A model generated the notes under the pieces. The model worked only from the letters and a program-made list of their open reading frames with translations. It had not been told where the DNA came from and did not search any database. The position numbers and the translations under genes were made by a program. Shown here piece after piece: positions 1 to 6,194 of a stretch of DNA of 20,220 bases. The stretch is from Phycisphaeraceae bacterium (GTDB lineage Bacteria > Planctomycetota > Phycisphaerae > Phycisphaerales > Phycisphaeraceae), in NCBI GenBank assembly GCA_029260675.1, contig JAJDCV010000238.1, forward strand, positions 1 to 20,220, in the 5' to 3' direction. The number at the start of each line of letters is the position of its first letter. Positions within the stretch are counted from its first letter, which is position 1.

Positions 1-2
1 AC

Positions 3-806
3 GGCGGGGCATGGGAGGAATCCGGTGGTGGTGGAGTTGAAACAGGGCCCGGGATCGCGGGGGAATCGGGTGCGGCTACGGCCATACGGAGGCCAAAACT
101 TCCGGGGGGGGGAGATTGGTTGGCGTTGATGGTGCCGGTGACGATCGGGTCGATCTACCCGTACATCATGCAGCCCTACCTGATCGGCAAGCACCAGGAC
201 AGCGCGTTCTTCGGGATGATGGTGTGTCTGGTGCCGTTGATGACGATTGTTGCTTCGGTGCCGTTGCTGCGTGTCTTACCCACCGCGAGGCAGCTCGGCG
301 GTGTGCTGCTTGGGCTGTTGTGTATGGGGCTACTGTTCCGCGACGGCGGGGTGCGGGGGATGTCGGGGTGGGATCTGTTGCTGGCGGCGATGGTGCCGAT
401 GAGTTACGCGGTGAGCAACACGTTCATCAAGCGCCGGCTGTCGGAAATGCCGCCGTTGTTCATGACCGCGATGATCCTGGGGCTGACCAGCCTGGTCGTC
501 ACGCCGGTCGGCATCGTGGCCGAGGGCGTCAAGCCGATCAGTGGGGCGGCTTTGTGGGAAGCGTTATTAGTGATGGCGTGGCTGGGGATCGTCGGGACGG
601 GGATCGCGACCGTGATGTTCTACCGGCTGATCCAGACGCACGGCCCGCTGTATGCCGGGATGGTGACCTACGTCATCCCGCTGGGCGCATTGGCCTGGGG
701 CTGGCTCGATGGCGAGACCGTCACCGGGGCGCAACTGCTGGCCCTCGCCGGTGTGTTCGCCGCGGTCACGATGGTGCAATGGCGGGGGAGGAAGGTTGAT
801 GTCTGA
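3..806 (+). CDS. DMT/EamA-family permease, 5'-truncated by window edge
   Basis: Probable inner-membrane transporter of the drug/metabolite (EamA) superfamily; substrate unknown. The reading frame has no stop back to the window edge, so the gene very probably begins upstream. A TTG at 120 could start a 228-residue product, but that would lack the first two or so membrane helices of a usual ~300-residue, 10-helix, two-repeat EamA protein. Visible are hydrophobic segments of the end of repeat 1 (about 120-350) and a complete-looking repeat 2 from about 360, including the helix start WDLLLAAMVPMSYAVSN and a late segment MVTYVIPLGALAWGWL.DGE, where the Pro and the acidic residue are typical of EamA. 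The Gly-rich stretch before 120 looks like a cytoplasmic loop. The gene ends with a short basic tail (WRGRKVDV). Family call is fairly sure; substrate cannot be inferred. Confidence 0.75.
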   Translation, partial: GGAWEESGGGGVETGPGIAGESGAATAIRRPKLPGGGDWLALMVPVTIGSIYPYIMQPYLIGKHQDSAFFGMMVCLVPLMTIVASVPLLRVLPTARQLGGVLLGLLCMGLLFRDGGVRGMSGWDLLLAAMVPMSYAVSNTFIKRRLSEMPPLFMTAMILGLTSLVVTPVGIVAEGVKPISGAALWEALLVMAWLGIVGTGIATVMFYRLIQTHGPLYAGMVTYVIPLGALAWGWLDGETVTGAQLLALAGVFAAVTMVQWRGRKVDV

Positions 807-928
807 TTTCGCTTCACGGACCTGCGGTTGCTGAATTACGATTGATGGTGTCAGAGGGGAGCCGTTGATCGGGCTTGCTGTATGTCGTCTAACCGGGTTT
901 ATTTTGAGCCGAGATGGCCAGGGGTCAG

Positions 929-1011
929 GCCGCGAATGAATGCGAATACACGCAAATAAGAAATGCTGGATAGCCCCGCTCGATTCGCGTTCATTGGCGT
1001 TTATTCGCGGC
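929..1011. repeat. Imperfect inverted repeat of GCGAAT-type units in the 807-1092 gap
   Basis: The 286-bp gap between two convergent genes has no convincing gene. It holds a left arm at 929-957 and a right arm at 983-1011 that match as reverse complements at 23 of 29 positions, with a 25-nt spacer. Each arm is built from short GCGAAT/GCAAAT units spaced about 11-12 nt apart. There is no T-run on either side, so it is not a classical terminator. It resembles REP-like interspersed repeats (CGCGAATNAACGCGAAT type), but copy number elsewhere in the genome cannot be judged from this window. Confidence 0.5.
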
Positions 1012-1092
1012 TAAAAAATCCGACATGGCGGACTGACTCTTCGCCGCTACCTCGACGCCTCCGATGCCTAGATGATTGCGAATGGCAAACCG

Positions 1093-1575
1093 CTATCCGC
1101 TCACCTCTTCCGCGAACTTGTCGAGCTTCACGACATGCGGGGACTTGATCCCGCGGTTCGGGCAGATCAGTTCGAGGGTGTGGATGTTGGAGACGATGAC
1201 CGAGAAGGCGTAGTGCGAGTCGTCGGTCAGGACGTTGGCGGCGTAGGGCTTGGCCCAGTCGGCCAGCCGATCCCAGGTGGGCTGGGGGACGACGGGTGTC
1301 TCCAGGCGTTTGGCAACCCCACGCAGCAGGACGGAGGTGTCGTACGGCGGCACGCCGAACAGCCAGCAGACCGCCGGGTTCTTCTCGAGGTGCTGGACCT
1401 TGCGGGTGTCCTTGGCGCTTAGGCTGTAGAGCCGATGCGGCCCCTCATCGTCGGCCACGGCCCCCATGAGCCGGCTGACCGGGGTGTAGTGGTCGTCCAC
1501 GGTGGACATGATGCCGACAAAGGCCTCGTCGATGAGTTTAGCGGCCAGTTCGAGTGCTTGAGTGTCATCGATCAT
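1093..1575 (-). CDS. Pyridoxamine 5'-phosphate oxidase-fold (general stress protein 26-like) flavin/F420-type protein
   Basis: A 160-residue single-domain protein of the PNPOx-like split-barrel family, cytoplasmic and without a signal peptide. Residues about 17-110 carry the family pattern: a GIMSTVDD..TPVSRLMGA strand pair, then LYSLSAKDTRKVQHLEKNPAVCWLF, the usual strand-helix segment in which K/R residues contact flavin phosphate. Length fits the small stress-protein-26 subgroup. This subgroup usually binds FMN, FAD or F420, and the exact reaction is unknown. The ATG at 1575 is supported by GGAGGT at 1581-1586 (6-nt spacing). It stands alone, convergent with the permease and divergent from the HD-GYP gene, and has its own promoter containing a palindrome. 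Confidence 0.8.
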   Translation of the reverse strand: MIDDTQALELAAKLIDEAFVGIMSTVDDHYTPVSRLMGAVADDEGPHRLYSLSAKDTRKVQHLEKNPAVCWLFGVPPYDTSVLLRGVAKRLETPVVPQPTWDRLADWAKPYAANVLTDDSHYAFSVIVSNIHTLELICPNRGIKSPHVVKLDKFAEEVSG

Positions 1576-1592
1576 GATGCACCTCCGCTTTT

Positions 1593-1620
1593 ATTATAAG
1601 ACGGTCTTAGGTTATATCAA
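1593..1620 (-). promoter_or_regulatory. Sigma70-type promoter with palindromic operator for the PNPOx-fold gene
   Basis: On the minus strand there is a -35 TTGATA (1615-1620), a 16-nt spacer and a perfect -10 TATAAT (1593-1598). The spacer region contains the perfect palindrome TAAGAC-C-GTCTTA (1597-1609; plus strand TAAGACGGTCTTA), overlapping the last -10 bases. A repressor bound there would block polymerase. The predicted transcription start falls near 1586, at the ribosome-binding site, so the leader would be only ~10 nt. The AGAC..GTCT core resembles some TetR-family operators, but no TetR gene is in the window. Confidence 0.6.
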
Positions 1621-1760
1621 TATCGGTTGGTTGGCTGCTGTATCTTGCCTTTGAGTTTTCGAGGGTGATTGGGGGTAGCGGATGTGCCGGTTGTTCGGGC
1701 TGGCGCGGTGGTGCGGGATGTGCCCGCCGCGCGGGGGGGCGTTGTGACCGTTGCGTCTTG

Positions 1761-1786
1761 CCGGACCGTCAAGAAGTGAGGTCCGG
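1761..1786 (+). other. Hairpin in the leader of the HD-GYP gene
   Basis: CCGGACC (1761-1767) and GGTCCGG (1780-1786) form a perfect 7-bp stem around a 12-nt loop, about 40 nt before the chosen start codon of the HD-GYP gene. It may be a leader-RNA structure affecting translation or an operator. No known riboswitch class was recognised; in particular I do not see the conserved bases of c-di-GMP (GEMM) aptamers. Confidence 0.35.
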
Positions 1787-1823
1787 TAGCCGACGAACAG
1801 ATAGGAGGCGGAAGAAACAACGC

Positions 1824-3032
1824 ATGCTGCGGATCGAGACCCGAAACGCCAAGCCTGGGATGACCCTCGCGCTGCCTGTGCAGTTGCCCCAGAACCCCTC
1901 GCGCCTGCTGCTGCGGGTTGGCTACAAGCTGTCCGCGGCGACCATTAACAAGCTCGCCGAGTTGCGGGTCCGCACGCTGTGGGTCGGCTACCCGAGCCTG
2001 TCGTTCCTGGGCGAGGTGATTAACCAGGATACGATCCGGTCTCAGTCGGTGGTCGCGGGTCAGATCACAAACACATTTGAGGCGGTTCAGAAACAGTCTT
2101 CCGCCAAACTGCCGTACCATTTATATACCCGTTCGATCACCAAGCTGGTGGGCCAGTTGATTGGGCACCCCCAGTCGGCGGTGTTTTTAGGCGACCTCCT
2201 CGATGCCGGGGACGACCTGATGCGCCACAGCTCAAGCGTAACTTTCCTGTCACTGCTGATGGGCTTGAAGCTCGAAGGTTATTTGGTCAAAGAGCGCCGG
2301 CACGTCGACCCCGCCCGCGCGGCGGAGGTGGTGAACCTCGGCCTGGGCGCGATGCTTCACGACGTGGGCATGACGCTATTGCCCGAAGCGGTCCATGAGA
2401 GATTCGAGGCGACCGGGGATGAATCCGACCCGGCCTGGCGCGAGCACACCGCCCTGGGCTACCGCTTGGTCCGTGGGAAGATCAGCGCGACCGCGGCCTC
2501 GACCGTGTTGCATCATCACCAGCACTTCGACGGCTCGGGCTTCGCCGGTGCCGACTTCCCGGTCATGCGTCACAAGCGGATCCACATCTTTTCGAGGATC
2601 GTTACCGTGGCGGACCAGTTCGACCGCCTGCGTTTCCCGCCGGACCGCCCGGGGCAGCCGACCGTGTGGGCGCTGCGTTGTATGCTCGAAGCGCCGCTGT
2701 TTCACCGGTACGACCCGCACGTCCTGGATGCGCTGCTCGCGGTCGTCCCACCTTACGCACCCGGCTCGCTCGTCACGCTTAATGACGGCCGGCACGCCGT
2801 GGTCATCGACCACCACCCCCAAAGGCCGTGCCGACCGATCATCCAACTGATCCCCGATCCGTCGAGCCTGACGAAGGACGACCTGCCGCTTGGCCCGATA
2901 CTCGACCTGGCCGAACAACCCCCGGGATTGTTCGTCGCCCAGTGCGACGGCTTCGATGTCGGCGACCTGAATTTCGAGCGGCCGACGATCCTGCCACAGT
3001 TGGAAGACGCGGTGTCTGCACTGTCCGCTTAG
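1824..3032 (+). CDS. HD-GYP-type phosphohydrolase domain protein with degenerate GYP motif
   Basis: A 402-residue cytoplasmic protein. Family members hydrolyse the second messenger cyclic di-GMP. Residues 1-60 form the short N-terminal domain common in HD-GYP proteins (LRIETRNAKPGMTLALPV...LLLRVGYKLSAATINKLAELRVRTLWV). The HD region follows: H135 in MRHSSSV, the metal pair H179-D180 in LHDVG, REHTALGYRLV (~206-216), H231-H232 of HHQHFDGSGF, and SRIVTVADQFD (257-267). A typical HD-GYP tail (YDPHVLDALL...) follows. Canonical HHE..DG.GYP is here HHQHFDGSGFA, so E, Y and P are replaced; activity could be altered. I prefer ATG 1824 because the conserved domain starts there and AGGAGG lies at 1803-1808, although 15-nt spacing is long. 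The in-frame extension to 1665 is low-complexity and rejected. It is convergent with the VWA gene, 7 bp away. Confidence 0.85.
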   Translation: MLRIETRNAKPGMTLALPVQLPQNPSRLLLRVGYKLSAATINKLAELRVRTLWVGYPSLSFLGEVINQDTIRSQSVVAGQITNTFEAVQKQSSAKLPYHLYTRSITKLVGQLIGHPQSAVFLGDLLDAGDDLMRHSSSVTFLSLLMGLKLEGYLVKERRHVDPARAAEVVNLGLGAMLHDVGMTLLPEAVHERFEATGDESDPAWREHTALGYRLVRGKISATAASTVLHHHQHFDGSGFAGADFPVMRHKRIHIFSRIVTVADQFDRLRFPPDRPGQPTVWALRCMLEAPLFHRYDPHVLDALLAVVPPYAPGSLVTLNDGRHAVVIDHHPQRPCRPIIQLIPDPSSLTKDDLPLGPILDLAEQPPGLFVAQCDGFDVGDLNFERPTILPQLEDAVSALSA

Positions 3033-3039
3033 ACCGACT

Positions 3040-4200
3040 CTACTGGGCGCTGTCCTCGGCCCGAGCATCAAAGCCCGCTTCATCCAACTGCTCCTGGACC
3101 GATCGTACGATCACCGCGCCGAGCGTCTCATCCTGACCGGTGTCAGCCAACCGTCGACGCTCCGCGGCGACGTACTTCTCACGTTCGCCGGTCAGGGCCT
3201 GGATCTTTGCCTGGATCTCCGCACGCTTGACGGACTGCTCCTGGACATAGTGCTCACGCTGCTCATCGGTCATGTCTTTCATCGCATCGGGCAGTTCGGC
3301 CTCTTCGACCTCCCCCAGCACGACGGCTTCGTTGGAGACCGCGTCGACCAGGTCGCTGCGGGTGTTGCTGTAAACGGCGGATGACTTGCTCGCGGCTCGC
3401 TTGGCCAGATTGCCCCGGCCCAAGGACATCGCGCTGCTGTCCTGCGCCGCCTGCCGAAGACCCGCGGCCCGGCCTTCCTTGCCGTACCAGAGGTAGGTCG
3501 AATTGAGTTGGATGTTCAGTTGGATCAACTCTGCATCCTGCGGGGCGTCGATATGCACGACCGCCTGGTCCTGGTTGATGTTCAAATAATTCCCCTCGGC
3601 CAGTTGGGCGCCGTGCTGCCACATCCCCTCGATCCCCGTGCGGTAATCGCCGCAGTGGATCGTGTTGACGATCACGCCGTGCTGGATCGCGTAGGCACAG
3701 GCACGCTTGTACTCGACCGGTCCCTGGGTGAACGGCTCGTTACCGGCGATGAAGATGGCCTTGTACGAATCGGGCTCGCCGGTCCAGTCAAGCCGCTTGA
3801 CCGCCTCATCGATCACCTGCCCGCAGTACTCGTCCCCGCCGTTGGTCGTCAGGGCGAACAGCGCTTCAGACAGCACATCCAGGTCGTCGGTCAACGGCAC
3901 GACCTGCCGGATGTATCCTTCGCTTGCCGGGAGGTTGGTGTTTCCGTACTCGAACAGCGCGACCCGCAGCGTCGGGGTCATCCCGTGACGCTTCGCCGCG
4001 GCGAATTCATTAACGATCGTCCAGAGCTGGCTCTTGGCCTGGTCGATCAGCCCGTCCATCGAGTTGCTGGTATCCAACAGGATGGCGACGTCGACCGCGG
4101 GGCGTGGGGTGGTCAGCCTGGGTTTTTCGTGTGCGTTGACGGATTGGATCGCCAGGGCCGACATGAGGAACGCTGACAGATATAAGGACCATCGTCGCAT
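3040..4200 (-). CDS. Secreted von Willebrand factor type A (VWA) domain protein
   Basis: A 386-residue protein with a clear signal peptide (positive MRRW, hydrophobic core, cleavage about VNA|HE at 23), so it is exported. Residues ~35-230 form a VWA domain: PAVDVAILLDTSNSMDG holds the DxSxS metal-binding motif at 43-47, and TTNGGDEYCGQVIDEAV supplies the usual Thr loop. The third motif, normally TDG, reads IAGNEPF, so the late metal-coordinating Asp appears lost. Residues ~230-290 are polar. Residues ~290-365 are charged and probably helical/coiled coil (EEAELPDAMKDMTDEQREHYVQEQ...). Such domains mediate protein binding; the partner is unknown. The start is supported by GAAAGGAG (4207-4214). 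It follows neuC on the same strand after 141 nt containing a hairpin, so it is probably a separate unit. Confidence 0.8.
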   Translation of the reverse strand: MRRWSLYLSAFLMSALAIQSVNAHEKPRLTTPRPAVDVAILLDTSNSMDGLIDQAKSQLWTIVNEFAAAKRHGMTPTLRVALFEYGNTNLPASEGYIRQVVPLTDDLDVLSEALFALTTNGGDEYCGQVIDEAVKRLDWTGEPDSYKAIFIAGNEPFTQGPVEYKRACAYAIQHGVIVNTIHCGDYRTGIEGMWQHGAQLAEGNYLNINQDQAVVHIDAPQDAELIQLNIQLNSTYLWYGKEGRAAGLRQAAQDSSAMSLGRGNLAKRAASKSSAVYSNTRSDLVDAVSNEAVVLGEVEEAELPDAMKDMTDEQREHYVQEQSVKRAEIQAKIQALTGEREKYVAAERRRLADTGQDETLGAVIVRSVQEQLDEAGFDARAEDSAQ

Positions 4201-4285
4201 CGCGGGCTCCTTTCGGATTAAGTGACAGCCACCGCCGCCAGGGGAGGACGCTACCCGGCGGGTTGTCTGGCCGTGTACCGATTTA

Positions 4286-4330
4286 CTACCCAGGGTTGGA
4301 CGCTGGGGTTCGGGGTAAGTTCCCGGGTAG
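4286..4330 (-). terminator. Hairpin downstream of the neuC-like gene
   Basis: Plus-strand CTACCC-A-GGG (4286-4295) pairs with CCCGGGTAG (4322-4330), giving a 9-bp stem with one bulged A and a 26-nt loop, 12 nt past the neuC stop on the minus strand. There is no T-run, so it would be a weak or Rho-assisted terminator or an mRNA 3'-end stabiliser of the glycosylation operon. The rest of the 4201-4341 gap shows only the VWA ribosome-binding site. Confidence 0.4.
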
Positions 4331-4341
4331 AGAGTTTCTTT

Positions 4342-5433
4342 TCAGTATGTGTTGTGCTTACGGAGCGGGACGGCCTGCGGGTCGATCCGGGCCAGCATGT
4401 CCGCGATCTGCTGACCGGTTTGCCCTTTGCCGTAGGGGTGGCGCATCCGGCGAAGGTCCAGGTTCAGCGCCTGCCGGATCGCACGCGTGAGGGGGGCCTT
4501 GCCGTAGCCGCAGTCGATGACGTTCCCGGGCTTCTCCCGCCCAGCCTGCCGGGGCCCGATGTTCACGCAAGGCACACGCATCGCCGCCGCCTCGATCAGC
4601 CCCGCCGAGGAGTTTCCAACAATCGCCTTGGTCCCCTTGAGTAGCGACAGAAAACGCTCGCGCGGCAGGTGTTCGATCGGCTTGGTTTTGGCATCACGGA
4701 TCGCACGCCGGATACCCTCGCCTCCCGCATCCAGGTTCGGCATCATCACCACACGGCTAAAGCCCCGTGTCGCTGAGAGTGTTGCGCGCATCCTGCTTGC
4801 TTCGGTCGTAGCGCTATCGCCGATCGGATGCTGTAGAACGATCACGTCGGGCGCGTCGCCCGCCGGCTGAACACCCGACAATCCATCCACCGCCGGCGAC
4901 CCGACCTTATAAATCATGGCAGGCGCTTCACCCATGCGGATCAAACGCTTTTCACTCAGCGCCGTCGCGGGGAAGTGCAGGTGTGCCAGCTTGCTCACCG
5001 CGTGCCGCATCGCCTCGTCGGCCACCCCCTCAGCCCGGTCGCCCCCGTGGATGTGTGCCAACCGATACCCCCCGGCTGTCGTCGCGCACGCCGCAGCCAG
5101 CACTTCGATCCGGTCGCCCAGCACGACCACAAAGTCCGGCCGTAGCTTCGTATACGCCGTCCCGAACCCCATCACACCCCGACCAAACGCCTCGGTGTCC
5201 GCCGACCTGCCGGATCTCCCCTTGACCTGCATCCGAACCTTGGCCGCGATCTCAAATCCGCTTGAACGGACGTCGTGCCACGAGCCCTGCACCAGGTGTG
5301 TCCCCGTCACGATCACACACAGTTTCAATTTTGGGTGAGCCTTGACCGCTTGCATCGTGCTTATCAGCAACCCGAACTCCGCCCGGCTCCCGGTTACCAC
5401 CGCGATGGTTTTGCGTTTGGCTGGCATCGTCAC
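4342..5433 (-). CDS. neuC: NeuC-type hydrolysing UDP-N-acetylglucosamine 2-epimerase
   Basis: This enzyme family converts a UDP-GlcNAc-type nucleotide sugar to ManNAc (or a 2,4-diacetamido analogue) plus UDP, the first committed step to sialic or legionaminic acid. The 363-residue cytoplasmic protein has the GT-B epimerase layout: GSRAEFGLL (15-23), GDRIE (106-110), HIHGGDRAEG (127-136) followed by the RHAVSKLAHLHF helix, and in the C-terminal lobe NSSAGLIEAA (274-283) with NIGPRQAGRE (291-300). These match the hydrolysing NeuC subgroup; NDP-sugar specificity (UDP, or GDP as in LegG) is not decided by sequence. The GTG start at 5433 overlaps the upstream stop as GTGA; ATG at 5427 (MPAKRK) is an equally good alternative. 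It is the last gene of the operon. No NeuB synthase is nearby. Confidence 0.87.
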   Translation of the reverse strand: MTMPAKRKTIAVVTGSRAEFGLLISTMQAVKAHPKLKLCVIVTGTHLVQGSWHDVRSSGFEIAAKVRMQVKGRSGRSADTEAFGRGVMGFGTAYTKLRPDFVVVLGDRIEVLAAACATTAGGYRLAHIHGGDRAEGVADEAMRHAVSKLAHLHFPATALSEKRLIRMGEAPAMIYKVGSPAVDGLSGVQPAGDAPDVIVLQHPIGDSATTEASRMRATLSATRGFSRVVMMPNLDAGGEGIRRAIRDAKTKPIEHLPRERFLSLLKGTKAIVGNSSAGLIEAAAMRVPCVNIGPRQAGREKPGNVIDCGYGKAPLTRAIRQALNLDLRRMRHPYGKGQTGQQIADMLARIDPQAVPLRKHNTY

Positions 5434-6152
5434 GCGACCGAACTCTTAAGGCGTTCCATCAGCACGGCCTCAGCCACACGCAGGTCCAACCGGCTGTCCA
5501 CGTCGATCACGTCGTCCGGTTCGTTCACGATCGCCCGGCGGTCTTTGCCGAGAAAGGCGTGCGGTCGATCCGGGTCCACCGTGAACAGGCACTTGCGAGT
5601 CACCGCGATAATCCCGCCGTTGAGCATATAGACCGGGGGCAGGTCCTGGCGCCGGTAGACTTCGTTCGGCTCGTACATCAACAGCTCGTCGCCCGTGCCG
5701 CCGCCGACCCGTTTCATCCAGTACGGATGCATCTTCTCGACGGGGTACACGCTCTGCACGCTGTCACAGTTTGTATCAACCAGTTTGGTGACCGCGCGGT
5801 CGGTCAGGTCCGCCGGCCTCACGGGGATGTTGCCGTAGAGGATCACCACCGCGTCATATGCCTCGTCGATCTGCGCCTCAATAGCCAAGACCGCGTGCCG
5901 GGCGGCGCTGTCGACCGTCGCGCTGTCGCTGGCGGTCTCCAACGATCGCGGCACAACCTCAACACCCATCGACCGTGCGACCGCTGCCAGATCCTCGCCA
6001 TCGGTCGACAGCACCACCCGGCCCGCACGGCGGGAACCCAGCGCGTGCTCGATCGTCCACGCCAGCATAGGCCGGCCGGCGACCGTCAGGCTGTTCTTGC
6101 CGACAAGCCCCTTGCTGCCCGCCCGGGCGAGGATCACGGTCAGTGTCTTCAT
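5430..6152 (-). CDS. neuA: NeuA-type acylneuraminate (CMP-sugar) cytidylyltransferase
   Basis: Activates a nonulosonic acid with CTP to the CMP-sugar used by glycosyltransferases. The 240-residue protein begins with the nucleotide-binding signature ILARAGSKGLVGKN (7-20). Further family features are VLSTDGEDLA, the strand ILYGNIPVRPADLTDRAV, MLNGGIIAVTRK, and the late acidic VIDVDSRLDLRVAEAVL, which corresponds to the metal/sugar-binding ID.D...D. region. I start it at ATG 6152 because AGGTG (6158-6162) lies 5 nt upstream and the protein then begins MKTLTVI like relatives. ATG 6155, or GTG 6194 directly after the previous stop, are alternatives. It overlaps neuC by 4 nt, indicating translational coupling. 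The exact sugar (Neu5Ac, legionaminate or similar) is not determinable. Confidence 0.87.
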   Translation of the reverse strand: MKTLTVILARAGSKGLVGKNSLTVAGRPMLAWTIEHALGSRRAGRVVLSTDGEDLAAVARSMGVEVVPRSLETASDSATVDSAARHAVLAIEAQIDEAYDAVVILYGNIPVRPADLTDRAVTKLVDTNCDSVQSVYPVEKMHPYWMKRVGGGTGDELLMYEPNEVYRRQDLPPVYMLNGGIIAVTRKCLFTVDPDRPHAFLGKDRRAIVNEPDDVIDVDSRLDLRVAEAVLMERLKSSVA

Positions 6153-6194
6153 CATGTCACCTGTTTCTGCCTGACTAACCAAGACGCGACACAC

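Noticed and set aside
116..799. 227-codon frame overlapping the permease
   Set aside because: Arg/Gly/Asp-rich translation without domain pattern; it is the shifted frame of a membrane protein whose own frame is clearly hydrophobic and family-like.
963..1148. 61-codon plus frame in the gap between the permease and the PNPOx-fold gene
   Set aside because: No ribosome-binding site or family resemblance, and it runs over the inverted repeat and into the PNPOx-fold gene.
1665..1823. N-terminal extension of the HD-GYP protein
   Set aside because: Gly/Arg/Cys low-complexity, over the leader hairpin; relatives begin where ATG 1824 begins.
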